A DNA stretch of 64,000 nt from Pelagicoccus sp. SDUM812002 (lineage in GTDB: Bacteria > Verrucomicrobiota > Verrucomicrobiia > Opitutales > Opitutaceae), in the NCBI RefSeq assembly GCF_031127835.1, contig NZ_JARXHX010000001.1, positions 744,001-808,000 of the forward strand, read 5' to 3'. Numbering within the stretch: the first letter of the stretch is position 1; every line of letters starts with the position of its first letter. Positions 37,867 through 46,651 of this stretch are shown piece by piece. The translations under genes were made by a program, and so were the position numbers. Under the pieces are notes generated by a model. That model was given only the letters and a program-made list of their open reading frames with translations. It ran no database searches and was not told the origin of the DNA.

Positions 37867-38817
37867 ATGAAAACGGCATATCTATTACTGGCTCTCTGGC
37901 TCGTATCGCTCGCGCGGATACCTTTGGACGCTTCCCAGGGCAAACTGGTATCAGTGCAACTGCAAAACGACGCAGTTGCAGGAACGGACGAAAACTACAG
38001 CTCCGGTTTGGAGGTAGTCATATCCAAGTGGATACGATCGTATTCTTCTTACGCTACCGAGTATTCTGGTGATGAAGTCTACAATCCACCAACACCCGGA
38101 GTCCTGGGGTTCAATAGCCAGCACATTTCAATATTCAACAGTGTCGCGGTCGGCCAGAAAATCTATACGCCATCCGACTTGTCAGAGACCCGCTATATTC
38201 CAAACGACCGCCCCTACGCCGGTTGGAGCTACATACGCCTCTCCCACGAGCGAGCCTCAACGGAGAGAAGAAATAGGGTAGCAATCACCGCAGGAACGTT
38301 CGGCCCAAACTCGCTTGCTGGAGAATTGCAGCGATCGTTCCACAAATTGATCAGCAGCCAGGAGCCAAGGGGCTGGGATCACCAGATAGAGAACGAAATC
38401 GCCATCGACCTAACCCTCGAACGGGAAAGCCGAATCTACACTAGACGGGTTGCCCGCGACTACCGGTTCACCTTGTCGAGCTCGCAGCAAGCCACCTTGG
38501 GGACGGCCAACACGAATCTAAAGCTTGGACTCGTCGCCAGTCTGGGCAAAGGCACTAGTCGCTCGAAGCAAGCGTCCACGCGGTACTTCTCCCGAGTCAC
38601 GGCGTCGCACGTGGGCAGGGACAGGACCCTCAACGGCCCTCTCCCCGCTGGATACGATAGCGTAAGGAAGTCGAGTATCGTCTCTGAGTTCGAGTTCGGA
38701 CTCGAGCGTACCATGAAGTTCGGTCGCCTCGCCGTTAGCGTGACTCGACGGAGCCGGCAGTTCGAAGGGCAAGCGAGTTCGCAAACCTTCGGGACGATAC
38801 GCTACACCTTCTGGTGA
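37867..38817 (+). CDS. lpxR: Lipid A 3'-O-deacylase (LpxR family)
   Basis: LpxR is an outer-membrane beta-barrel enzyme that removes acyl chains from lipid A. ATG at 37867 gives a signal peptide (AYLLLALWLVSLARIPLDASQ). The mature protein has VQLQNDAVAGTDENYSSGLE, NDRPYAGWSYI and TFGPNSLAGELQRSFHKLISSQEPRGWDHQIENE, the conserved LpxR blocks. About 316 residues, close to family length, ending in an aromatic residue (TIRYTFW) typical of outer-membrane barrels. It is translated right after the ECF sigma gene, suggesting envelope remodelling as that sigma factor's output. Confidence 0.87.
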   Translation: MKTAYLLLALWLVSLARIPLDASQGKLVSVQLQNDAVAGTDENYSSGLEVVISKWIRSYSSYATEYSGDEVYNPPTPGVLGFNSQHISIFNSVAVGQKIYTPSDLSETRYIPNDRPYAGWSYIRLSHERASTERRNRVAITAGTFGPNSLAGELQRSFHKLISSQEPRGWDHQIENEIAIDLTLERESRIYTRRVARDYRFTLSSSQQATLGTANTNLKLGLVASLGKGTSRSKQASTRYFSRVTASHVGRDRTLNGPLPAGYDSVRKSSIVSEFEFGLERTMKFGRLAVSVTRRSRQFEGQASSQTFGTIRYTFW

Positions 38818-38869
38818 GCTTGTCGCAACTGTATCCAGTTCACATTACGCTGCCCTGGATACAGTTGAG

Positions 38870-40495
38870 CTACTCGTCCCACGGTCGCCGCTTCGCCCTC
38901 AGCTCTATTCCGAGCTTCTTCATTCGGGACGCCAAAGTGCTCGGTTTCAGCCCAAGCATCGCAGCAGCCCCGTCGTCTCCGTATACTCGTCCATTCACTT
39001 GCTTCAAAGCCTTCAAGATGTTGCGGCGCTGCAGCTCGACCATCTGGCTTTCGTTCAAGATCTCCGCATCGGAATCAACTCCAGCTGAGTTTCCCGCACC
39101 GGCATTCCCCATCCCCGACACCTCGAAACGCAAGCTCTTGCCCACGCTCGTAATCAAAGCTCGCTCCACCTGATTCTGCAGTTCTCGCACGTTGCCAGGC
39201 CAGCTGTAGTAAGCCAGTGCTTGCAGCTGCGCTTTCGGCACGCTTGGGCTCTTCATGCCGTGTCGCTTCGACAAGTGCTTGACGAAGTGAGCAACGAGGG
39301 CGGGGATATCCTCCCGGCGATGCCGTAACGGAGGCGCCTCTATCGGGAACACGTTCAAACGGTAGAATAGGTCCTCGCGGAAACGCTTCTCCTCGACCTC
39401 GGATTTCAGGTCACGATTCGTGGCAGCGATTATTCTCACGTCCACGTGACGGGTTTGGTCCTCACCCACTCTCTCGTATTGCCCCTCCTGAAGCACGCGG
39501 AGAAGTTTGGCTTGAAGATCGAAGGGCATTTCTCCGATCTCGTCGAGGAAGAGCGTTCCGCCTGCAGCCGCCTCGAAGCGCCCCGGCCGATCGCGCAAGG
39601 CCCCAGTAAACGCGCCCTTGGCGTGGCCGAACAACTCGCTTTCGAACAAGCTGGCGGGGATCCCGGCGCAGTTCACACGGATCATTGGCTCGTCCTTACG
39701 CTGGCTCCGCCTGTGGATCTCTCGAGCGATAAGCTCCTTGCCTGTACCCGACTCGCCAGTAACCAGTACGCTGGCATCCGTGCGAGCCACTAGCTCGATT
39801 TTCGATACGATTTGCTGCACCGGTTCGCTGCGTCCTACGATTTCGCCGAAGCTGCGAATCTCTTCGACCTCTGTGCGCAGGTATTCATTTTCCAACTCCA
39901 TGCGTCCCTGTAGTTCCCGGATCTTTTCGAATGCCTCCGCGTTCGAAATGGACATGGCCAAATGATCCGCCACCATCCTCTGGAACCGGGCAAGGTCCCT
40001 GTCGATTTCGCGACGTACGAAGATTCCGAGTACACCTAGTATCTCTCCGCGAAACAGCAATGGCTGCGCGTTGATCGCTCTTACGCCTTCGTCAATTGCC
40101 CACTTTGGATCTACCACCCAGCTGCGATCCTCACTGAGGTTAACCGTAATCGACTGCCCGGTTTGAGCCACGTGCCCAACTTTTCGAACGCCAATCGGAA
40201 AACGGGAGAATCGCCCATCTAGACGATTCCATACCTCGCCTGGATTGGCTAATGAACGACCGCTGCTCGCCACCAGGTGCATGCACTTTACGTTTTGCGG
40301 GCACTCGTTCGAGAGAGCGCAACGCTCACAGATATCGCCGTCGCGCAATTGCCAGACGCGGACTAAGGCCACTTCGTCCCAGTCGGAAATTTCCCGAGCA
40401 GCCATGCTTAACAGCCGCTCGCGACTGTGCTCCTGAGGCAGTTTCAGCAACAAGTCCGCCAACGACTCCAAGCCTTTTGCAAGTGCGTCTCTCAT
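38870..40495 (-). CDS. Sigma-54-dependent activator with cysteine-rich GAF sensor
   Basis: A 541-residue enhancer-binding protein. The N-terminal GAF-type sensor (about 25-185) contains C56, C59, C65 and C71 in a CX2CX5CX5C cluster followed by HLVASSG. The AAA+ domain has Walker A GESGTGKE (247-254), the sigma-54 contact loop GAFTGA and Walker B LFLDEIGE. A Fis-type HTH closes it (AAAMLGLKPSTLASRMKKLGI). ATG at 40495 is preferred over upstream in-frame starts, which would place the promoter boxes inside the gene. The four cysteines suggest a metal or Fe-S sensor of redox or NO signals; this is inference. Divergent from the detoxification operon. Confidence 0.9.
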   Translation of the reverse strand: MRDALAKGLESLADLLLKLPQEHSRERLLSMAAREISDWDEVALVRVWQLRDGDICERCALSNECPQNVKCMHLVASSGRSLANPGEVWNRLDGRFSRFPIGVRKVGHVAQTGQSITVNLSEDRSWVVDPKWAIDEGVRAINAQPLLFRGEILGVLGIFVRREIDRDLARFQRMVADHLAMSISNAEAFEKIRELQGRMELENEYLRTEVEEIRSFGEIVGRSEPVQQIVSKIELVARTDASVLVTGESGTGKELIAREIHRRSQRKDEPMIRVNCAGIPASLFESELFGHAKGAFTGALRDRPGRFEAAAGGTLFLDEIGEMPFDLQAKLLRVLQEGQYERVGEDQTRHVDVRIIAATNRDLKSEVEEKRFREDLFYRLNVFPIEAPPLRHRREDIPALVAHFVKHLSKRHGMKSPSVPKAQLQALAYYSWPGNVRELQNQVERALITSVGKSLRFEVSGMGNAGAGNSAGVDSDAEILNESQMVELQRRNILKALKQVNGRVYGDDGAAAMLGLKPSTLASRMKKLGIELRAKRRPWDE

Positions 40496-40506
40496 GCCCC
40501 AAGAGT

Positions 40507-40650
40507 CACCATATTTCGTGGATTCACAACCCAACATTTCGTGGTACCTAATATTTCCGGCCCACAATAGCTCTCACAAAAATCCTTTAGCAGCTGTTAA
40601 CCAGCAACTTATAAACACGAAGAAAAACTTGGCGCGGCCTATGATAAATG
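40507..40650 (+). promoter_or_regulatory. Three-box UAS plus sigma-54-type promoter, module B
   Basis: Boxes ATTTCGTG at 40513 and 40536 and ATTTCCGG at 40553 (spacing 23 and 17). TTGGCGCG starts at 40629, 76 bp after box 3, and ATGAT follows at the -12 position. The array sits just upstream of the activator gene as well, so it could serve both directions. The predicted transcription start is near 40655, almost at the ATG of the first operon gene. Confidence 0.75.
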
Positions 40651-40656
40651 GGTGGC

Positions 40657-41217
40657 ATGTTCGAAAACGGACCAACCATAAATGCCGCAACTATCGACAG
40701 CCTCCCTGCTCCGCTACGTTTGGAATTGCAGAGCCTGATGGGCGGAGATCGTAGCCTCGAGAGCTTCTTGCGAATACTCGCCAACGCTCCCCTAATCCTG
40801 GAAGCATTTCTCGTTTTCGGGAACGCATTGGACAAATGCAGCCTCACGCCCGAGCTACAGGCTAAGCTATTTCTCGCGATCGGAGAACTGACAAGCAGCT
40901 CCTACGACGTGTCGGCGGCTTCATCACGAGCTAAGTCGCTCGGAATTAGCGACGAGGAAATCAAGCGAGCTCGTTGTGGCTTATCCGATTTTCCACTACA
41001 CGAAGCCGCGCTCAAGTTCGCTCGACGGCTCGTAAACAGGCACGGGCACCTAAAGGCAACCGAACTCGAAGAGCTTCGCCTACACGTCCGGAGCGAGAGG
41101 ACCATCGTGGAGATCGTCGCCGCTGTTGCCCAGATGCACTTTACCGCCTTGCTCAACAACTTGGCAAATACGCCGCTCGACCACCCGCCTGCCCAGGAAA
41201 TTCGAGACCGGCTCTAG
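40657..41217 (+). CDS. Carboxymuconolactone decarboxylase-fold protein without cysteines
   Basis: The ~186-residue product shows LPAPLRLELQ, ILANAPLILEAFLVFGNAL, LTPELQAKLFLAIGEL and the SDEEIKRARCG and LNNLANTPLD regions of the AhpD/CMD family. The catalytic CxxC...H position reads SSYDVSAA, so this paralogue lacks the redox cysteines of AhpD. The start is uncertain: ATG at 40648 lies before the predicted transcript start, so ATG at 40657 is used, which would be nearly leaderless. It heads an operon of at least seven genes. Confidence 0.7.
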   Translation: MFENGPTINAATIDSLPAPLRLELQSLMGGDRSLESFLRILANAPLILEAFLVFGNALDKCSLTPELQAKLFLAIGELTSSSYDVSAASSRAKSLGISDEEIKRARCGLSDFPLHEAALKFARRLVNRHGHLKATELEELRLHVRSERTIVEIVAAVAQMHFTALLNNLANTPLDHPPAQEIRDRL

Positions 41218-41254
41218 ATAGCACTTTTTCAAGTAACCATAAACCTAATACACA

Positions 41255-41704
41255 ATGAAGATAAACTGGAACAACTCAATCGTCGCTGGAATTCTCGGCA
41301 CGATTCTCTTCGACATCTCTGGCTTCCTCATGACTGGAAGCTGGTGGGACATTCCCGGACTTATCGGCCAAAAGCTCGGCTTTGGCTTGGTAGCCGGACT
41401 CCCTGTGCACTACGGAAACGGCATCGCCCTTTCCGTCATCTATGCAGCCTTGCGGCCATCGCTCTTCGGACCGGAATGGTTTCGAGCGTTTGCCTACACA
41501 ACTGCTCAGACCGTACTCATAGTATGGTTCTTCATGCTGCCTCTGCTCGGAGCAGGCATTGCCGGATGGGATCTCAATAAAGCTCTACCCGTCATTACGC
41601 TCGTACGCCACTACGCTTACATGGTGCCTCTCGCGCTCATGCTAAACCCAGAGGGAAAATTCTTCTCGATCCTAGGCAAATCCAAAGAGCCACAGCCTTG
41701 CTGA
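41255..41704 (+). CDS. Small integral membrane protein, DUF6789-like
   Basis: The 149-residue product has four or five hydrophobic segments: IVAGILGTILFDISGFL, FGLVAGLPVHYGNGIALSVIYAAL, AYTTAQTVLIVWFFMLPLL and VRHYAYMVPLALML. The plan resembles DUF6789-type proteins of unknown role, but the family assignment is only tentative. It is 37 bases downstream of the first CMD-fold gene and clearly belongs to the same operon. A gap of 273 bases follows in which I see no gene. Confidence 0.6.
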   Translation: MKINWNNSIVAGILGTILFDISGFLMTGSWWDIPGLIGQKLGFGLVAGLPVHYGNGIALSVIYAALRPSLFGPEWFRAFAYTTAQTVLIVWFFMLPLLGAGIAGWDLNKALPVITLVRHYAYMVPLALMLNPEGKFFSILGKSKEPQPC

Positions 41705-41977
41705 CATGCCACGCACGCCAACCTGCGAGGCAGCCTAAGAGTTCCTTACTCTCGCTAATACGCTCGAACAATTCACGCCGAACTGCCGTGCCGCATGCCG
41801 CCATAGATATTCGAAACCGAATCTCGCAACCGCAGCATTCCAACGCTCGAAACCCGCCCCAAGTCGAACTCGAGAGCTCAGGAAGATCTATCTCAAGGAG
41901 TTCCTATCACGAATCCTATAGAAAGATACAGTTCCACCAAAAGAACGAACCCATCATCTAGCAAAAAATACAATAAC

Positions 41978-42529
41978 ATGAATAGAATAAAACTAATCGA
42001 AGAAAACTCAGCAACACCCAGCACGGCTTCACTCTACAAAGCAGTGCAGTCCAAGCTCGGACTCGTTCCAAACATGGTTAAGGCCTTGGGCAACAGTACA
42101 GTCGCACTCGAGGGATACCTAGCCCTGAGCGGCGCCGTATCCAAAGGAATGTTACGTCCATCGACGCGTGAGAAGATTGCATTGCTCCTCGCCGAAGCGA
42201 ATCAGTGCGACTACTGCCTCCGCGCCCATACGGCGATCAGCGGATCGCTGAAAATCCCGAGCGAGGAGATCACAGACGCACGCTGTGGCGTAGCTCCAGA
42301 TGCGAAGGAACAAGCCTTGCTCAACCTAGCTCAAGACATCCTCGACACTCGAGGAGCAGTAAGCGACGAGAGCTTCTTCGTCGCTCGGCAATCGGGAATA
42401 AGCGATGAAGAAATCGCAGAAGTAGCGCTCAATGTGGCTGTCAGCATCTACACCAACTACTTCAACCGACTCGCTCAGACCGAGAATGACTTCCCGGCAG
42501 TGGAAGCTTGCGCCCGTCAGACAGCCTAA
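41978..42529 (+). CDS. AhpD-like carboxymuconolactone decarboxylase family protein
   Basis: A 183-residue protein with TREKIALLLAEANQCDYCLRAHTAI: Cys77, Cys80 and His84 form the AhpD-type CxxCxxxH redox site, and ARCGVAPDAKEQALLNLAQDIL with SDEEIAEVALNVAVSIYTNYFN completes the fold. Such proteins are alkyl-hydroperoxide-linked disulfide reductases or peroxidases. It has an intact site, in contrast to its paralogue at 40657. A GC-rich hairpin (42568-42596) follows its stop. Confidence 0.85.
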   Translation: MNRIKLIEENSATPSTASLYKAVQSKLGLVPNMVKALGNSTVALEGYLALSGAVSKGMLRPSTREKIALLLAEANQCDYCLRAHTAISGSLKIPSEEITDARCGVAPDAKEQALLNLAQDILDTRGAVSDESFFVARQSGISDEEIAEVALNVAVSIYTNYFNRLAQTENDFPAVEACARQTA

Positions 42530-42567
42530 AGCGACAAGGCTCTTTCCAACCTAACACCCAACCAATT

Positions 42568-42596
42568 GCGGCAGGGGCATCCACTGTCCCTGCCGC
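42568..42596. terminator. GC-rich stem-loop after AhpD-like gene
   Basis: GCGGCAGGG (42568-42576) pairs perfectly with CCCTGCCGC (42588-42596). No T-run follows, so it may attenuate or stabilise rather than end the operon transcript. Confidence 0.5.
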
Positions 42597-42614
42597 ACAA
42601 ACAACTCAATAACA

Positions 42615-43196
42615 ATGGCCAGAAAATTCATGGAAATCGCTCTCACACCGTCCGTACAGCATACACAAGAAACGTACTATGGCCGTCGTCAACAGGTCGA
42701 AAGCGGACCAGACAGCGATGCTCTGGGAGAAAACGAGCAAAGCTTTATCGCAGGACGTAACTCTTTCTACATGGCTAGTGTTAACGAAGACGGCTGGCCC
42801 TATATCCAACACCGAGGAGGACCTGAGGGATTTCTGAAAGTCATCAGCCCTTCGCAAATCGCATTCGCGGACTACAAGGGAAACCGCCAACTAATCAGCG
42901 CCGGCAATCTGTCTCTACACAGTCGCGTTTCCCTCTTCCTGATGGACTACCCATCACGCACTCGACTTAAGATTCTCGGGACCGCTCAAGTTCAAAAGAT
43001 TTCCGAAGCCCCACAAGAGATCCTGAACAAAATAGGCAACACCTCGCTCGGGAGAACCGAACGCGTCTTCGTCATAGACATTGTATCCTACGATTGGAAC
43101 TGCCCGCAGTACATCACGCCTCGATACTCGCAGGAGGAAATGTCCCCGATCATCGAAGGCCTCAAGCAACGTATCCATGAATTGGAGAACGTTTAG
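42615..43196 (+). CDS. PPOX-class flavin-binding protein
   Basis: The 193-residue protein has the split-barrel fold of pyridoxamine-5'-phosphate oxidase-like enzymes: SFIAGRNSFYMASVNEDGWPYIQHRGGPEGFLKV, then IAFADYKGNRQLISAGNLSLHSRVSLFLMDYPSRTRLKILGTAQV. These bind FMN or F420 and reduce small substrates. The C-terminal stretch VDNCPQYITPRYS-like DWNCPQYITPRYS is seen in the same subgroup. Function unknown; within this operon it probably acts in redox detoxification. Confidence 0.8.
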   Translation: MARKFMEIALTPSVQHTQETYYGRRQQVESGPDSDALGENEQSFIAGRNSFYMASVNEDGWPYIQHRGGPEGFLKVISPSQIAFADYKGNRQLISAGNLSLHSRVSLFLMDYPSRTRLKILGTAQVQKISEAPQEILNKIGNTSLGRTERVFVIDIVSYDWNCPQYITPRYSQEEMSPIIEGLKQRIHELENV

Positions 43197-43258
43197 AATT
43201 TTCATAAGAAAATCAAAGAATCAAACCGCTCCTCGAGCCCCAAGGAGGCAATCGAGCA

Positions 43259-43807
43259 ATGCACCATTACAGCTACCACAAGAGACTACAGGAGATTTGG
43301 ACAAACGCTATCGATCTCTACTCTCAAGGATTTCGCGATCCAAACTTTTTCTTCAACGAAATCAAAATCAGGTTCTTACGATCAATCGGGAGCAACGAAA
43401 AAGAGCTTTTCGACTACGCCAACGACTTCGGTCGCACAGGCGAGCCAGACTTCCCGACGGTCGCGCTTATACAAGATATTCGGAGATCATATTTCCTAGA
43501 AATTCAGGGTTCGGCCCAAGAACATTCAGCAACCGGACAACCACCCCTCCCCTCGCCAAAAGCTACATGCGAAGCCTTTCCTGACCTACCTCGAATTGCC
43601 CTGGAGGTGCACTGCAAACTGACAGGAAAACGCGGCAGCGAAATCATGTATCCGTCATCTACCGACAGAGAGTTCCTCCGAAAATATGATATCCATGCCG
43701 CAGAATTCCTTCGCAAAGTTTGGGAATCAGACGGTGACTCAGATCAACTCGCCTCTTGGATCGCCAAAAGAAACCAGGCGTCCGACTTCACTCAATGCAG
43801 AACCTAG
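43259..43807 (+). CDS. DUF5069-like protein
   Basis: The 182-residue product is preceded by a strong Shine-Dalgarno AAGGAGG. Its N-terminal half (helical, FFNEIKIRFLRSIGSNEKELFDYANDF) is unrecognised. The C-terminal half, LPRIALEVHCKLTGKRGSEIMYPSSTDREFLRKYDIHAAEFLRKVWESDGDSDQLASWI, aligns with the DUF5069 protein encoded at 51628. Both genes follow a copy of the three-box promoter module, so they may have related roles in the regulon. No enzymatic residues can be named. Confidence 0.6.
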   Translation: MHHYSYHKRLQEIWTNAIDLYSQGFRDPNFFFNEIKIRFLRSIGSNEKELFDYANDFGRTGEPDFPTVALIQDIRRSYFLEIQGSAQEHSATGQPPLPSPKATCEAFPDLPRIALEVHCKLTGKRGSEIMYPSSTDREFLRKYDIHAAEFLRKVWESDGDSDQLASWIAKRNQASDFTQCRT

Positions 43808-43874
43808 CGACTCAGGCTTTCCGCCATTCAATAAAGGCAACCAACAACCACAACACATAACCAACATCATCAAT

Positions 43875-44672
43875 ATGAAAAATCTATACGCGTTCATCGC
43901 GATTCTATCCGGAGTCGCCATAACTCAAACGACCCACGCCCAGCTCCCTAATCTAGGGATGGACGTAGACCTATCCGACACGGCTCTTGTCATCACCGAT
44001 CCGCAAAACGACTTCCTGAGTCCTGACGGAGTAACCTGGGGAGTCGTCGGAAAGAATGTGACTGAGAACAATACGGTCGAACACATCGGACAACTCTTCG
44101 CCAGTGCCAAGGCTCGCGGCATGCTGGTAGCGATTTCGCCACACTACTACTACCCACACGACCACGTTTGGGAGCACGAGGGCACTCTCGAGACGCTCAT
44201 GCACAAAATCGGCATGTTCGATCGCGAAGGCCCGCTGGTTACCGACGGCGTAGAAGGATCCGGCGCGGATTGGCTTGAACACTACAAGCCCTACATCGAA
44301 GACGAGAGCACCCTGGTCACGAGTCCCCACAAAGTCTATGGCCCAGAATCCAATGACCTCGTGCTACAACTACGCAAACGTGGCATCAGTAAAGTCATTC
44401 TCGGTGGCATGTCGGCCAACCTTTGCACGGAGTCCCACATGCGTGAACTCATGGAGCAGGGCTTTCAAGTGGCTGTCGTACCCGATGCAACAGGCGCTGC
44501 AATCGTTGACGAGTTCGACGGATTCAAAGCAGCCTACATCAACTACCGCATGATCGCCAACACCATCTGGTCAACAGAGGAAGCCCTCGAAAAGATCCGC
44601 ACCGCAACGGGCGAGCCCAAGGTCACTCCCTTCCGCCCAGAAACCAAGAGCCCAGCACGCAAAAAGCGTTAA
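43875..44672 (+). CDS. Exported isochorismatase-family cysteine hydrolase
   Basis: From ATG at 43875 the 265-residue product has a signal peptide ending in THAQ. The mature enzyme carries the full isochorismatase-type triad: Asp in [11 protein letters not shown], Lys in SPHKVYG and Cys in [15 protein letters not shown], with the usual cis-peptide region. Cysteine hydrolases of this family cleave amide or vinyl-ether bonds. A periplasmic or extracellular location is unusual for this family. Upstream in-frame residues at 43686-43874 are unlike the family, so they are left out. Confidence 0.85.
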   Translation: MKNLYAFIAILSGVAITQTTHAQLPNLGMDVDLSDTALVITDPQNDFLSPDGVTWGVVGKNVTENNTVEHIGQLFASAKARGMLVAISPHYYYPHDHVWEHEGTLETLMHKIGMFDREGPLVTDGVEGSGADWLEHYKPYIEDESTLVTSPHKVYGPESNDLVLQLRKRGISKVILGGMSANLCTESHMRELMEQGFQVAVVPDATGAAIVDEFDGFKAAYINYRMIANTIWSTEEALEKIRTATGEPKVTPFRPETKSPARKKR

Positions 44673-44712
44673 GCCAGGCTTCGGAAAAACACCGAAAGGA
44701 GAATCCGCTACC

Positions 44713-45159
44713 ATGACAACGACCTTCCAAAACGAAACCATATCGCGGCCACCGTTGCCGCCCTTCACTCAACAGAGCGCCTTCGCGAAGGTTCAAGCCG
44801 CAGAGGATGCTTGGAACAGCCGGGACCCTGAAAAGGTATCGCTCGCCTACACGCCGGATACTCGTTGGCGTAACCGTTCCGACTTCCTGAATGGTCGCGA
44901 CGAAGTCCGAGCCTTCCTCGCACGCAAGTGGGAACGGGAGCTCGACTATCGTTTAAAGAAGACACTCTGGAGCTTCACCGGAAACCACATATCAGTGAAG
45001 TTTGAATACGAATACCGCAACGAGGCGGGCCAATGGTTTCGGGCCTACGGCAACGAACAATGGGAGTTTTCAGAGAACGGACTGATGAAGGTCCGCGAAG
45101 CCAGCATCAACGACGTCGAAATTGAGGAATCCGACCGAAAGTTCCGCTGGGAACGCTAA
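44713..45159 (+). CDS. DUF1348 NTF2-fold protein
   Basis: A 148-residue SnoaL/NTF2-like protein with [59 protein letters not shown] and [19 protein letters not shown], the DUF1348 pattern. A Shine-Dalgarno AAAGGAG lies 10 bases before the start. Function is unknown, although many members sit near oxidative or aromatic-degradation genes. It is followed by a terminator. Confidence 0.85.
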   Translation: MTTTFQNETISRPPLPPFTQQSAFAKVQAAEDAWNSRDPEKVSLAYTPDTRWRNRSDFLNGRDEVRAFLARKWERELDYRLKKTLWSFTGNHISVKFEYEYRNEAGQWFRAYGNEQWEFSENGLMKVREASINDVEIEESDRKFRWER

Positions 45160-45169
45160 CCCCAACCTC

Positions 45170-45204
45170 GCCGTGCCCTGCCTCAACCCAAGGGCACGGC
45201 TTTC
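45170..45204 (+). terminator. Terminator after DUF1348 gene
   Basis: GCCGTGCCCT (45170-45179) pairs perfectly with AGGGCACGGC (45191-45200) and is followed by TTT. It ends the operon that starts at module B, with the next gene separately promoted. Confidence 0.85.
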
Positions 45205-45294
45205 CATTCTATAAAATAAAAAGGCTCATCCGTATTCTAAATTTCTATACGCACCAATGTTAATAACGGGAAGCGCTTAAACTAAAAAATTTCA

Positions 45295-46638
45295 ATGAAA
45301 GACTTCACCTTCGACACCGTTATAGTCGGGTCGGGAACATCCGCCTATTACGCCGCACGCGGACTTCAAGCTGGCGGACAAAAGGTCGCCGTCGTCGACC
45401 GTCAAGAATTCGGCGGCACCTGTGCCTTGCGCGGCTGCCAACCCAAAAAATATTTAGTCGCCAATGCGGAAGCGGTCGCAAGCGCTCGTCACCTCGTTGG
45501 AAAAGGTATCGTCGCTTCCCCGCAAACGAACTGGGCAGCCTTGCAATCGCTGAAGAACGAATTCCTGGACGGCATACCCGAAGGATCGTTCAACGGATAT
45601 CGCCAAGCAGGCGTCACCCCCATTCGCGGTACTGCCCATCTAATCGACGAGCGTACCATTCAAGTTGATGATTCAATCCTAGTCGCCAACCACATAATTA
45701 TCGCTACCGGTTCCTCTCCCCGCCCCCTTGACATCCCCGGGGCCGAGCTAGCCGGAACCAGCGACACTTTCCTCGAGCTTCCCTCTCTTCCCAACCGCAT
45801 CCTCTTCATTGGCGGCGGATACATTTCTTTCGAGTTCGCCCATGTCGCCGCTCAAGCTGGGAGCGAAGTGACCATTCTGCACCGTAGCTCGCAGCCCCTC
45901 AAATCCTTCGATTCCGACGCTGTTGCTACTCTCCTGCAAGCAACGGCCGCCTCAGGAATTCGCTTCCTTCCCAATCAAGTCGCGAAGTCCATCGAAAAGA
46001 CCGCCAACGCCTTGCAACTCACATCCACTTCCGGCTCTACCATTGAAGCCGACTGCATTATCAACGCTAGCGGCCGTATTCCCAATCTAGACTTCCTTGA
46101 CCGAGCCAGCACCGGCGTTCAAACCACGGCGCGCGGAATCGCGGTCAACCGCTACCTGCAAAGCCTCTCCCACCCGAATATCTACGCCATCGGCGACGTA
46201 GCAGATACCGGTTACCAACTCGCGACCGTCGCCGATCAAGCAGGAATCGTAGCAGCAGAAAACATACTGCATGGCAATCGATCGCCGCTCGACCTAAATG
46301 CGGTCGCCAGCGCTGTATTCACGATTCCCAATCTAGCAACAGTGGGGCTGTCCGAAGAAGAAGCTAGCAGCCAAGGATTCGACTTTCGTATCCAAAAGGG
46401 CGCCACAACGAGTTGGCCCTCCTCCTTGCGTATCGGCGAATCCCATTCCTATTTCAAAGTCCTGATCGAAAACGAAAGCAACCGTATCCTAGGAGCCCAT
46501 TTACTGCGTCACCAAGCTGCTGAAGTGATCAACCTTTTTGCGCTTGCGATCAAAAAGAACCTCACCGTTGAAGACTTGAAGTCTGTCCTCTGGGCCTACC
46601 CGACTTACAGCTCAGACCTCAAAAACATGATTGCTTAG
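45295..46638 (+). CDS. Pyridine nucleotide-disulfide oxidoreductase (glutathione/mercuric reductase-like)
   Basis: A 447-residue FAD/NAD(P) enzyme with VIVGSGTSAYYAARGLQ, the redox motif FGGTCALRGCQPKKYL (CX4C), GGGYISFEFAHVAAQAGSEVTI for NAD(P) binding, NIYAIGDVADTG for FAD and the dimer interface HLLRHQAAEVINLF. The C-terminal active-site position reads WAYPTYSSDL, so the usual His is Tyr, as in some divergent members. It reduces a disulfide, thiol or small molecule. It follows the terminator, so it has its own promoter, but belongs to the redox theme of this region. Confidence 0.87.
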   Translation: MKDFTFDTVIVGSGTSAYYAARGLQAGGQKVAVVDRQEFGGTCALRGCQPKKYLVANAEAVASARHLVGKGIVASPQTNWAALQSLKNEFLDGIPEGSFNGYRQAGVTPIRGTAHLIDERTIQVDDSILVANHIIIATGSSPRPLDIPGAELAGTSDTFLELPSLPNRILFIGGGYISFEFAHVAAQAGSEVTILHRSSQPLKSFDSDAVATLLQATAASGIRFLPNQVAKSIEKTANALQLTSTSGSTIEADCIINASGRIPNLDFLDRASTGVQTTARGIAVNRYLQSLSHPNIYAIGDVADTGYQLATVADQAGIVAAENILHGNRSPLDLNAVASAVFTIPNLATVGLSEEEASSQGFDFRIQKGATTSWPSSLRIGESHSYFKVLIENESNRILGAHLLRHQAAEVINLFALAIKKNLTVEDLKSVLWAYPTYSSDLKNMIA

Positions 46639-46651
46639 GTAAGTCGAAAAT

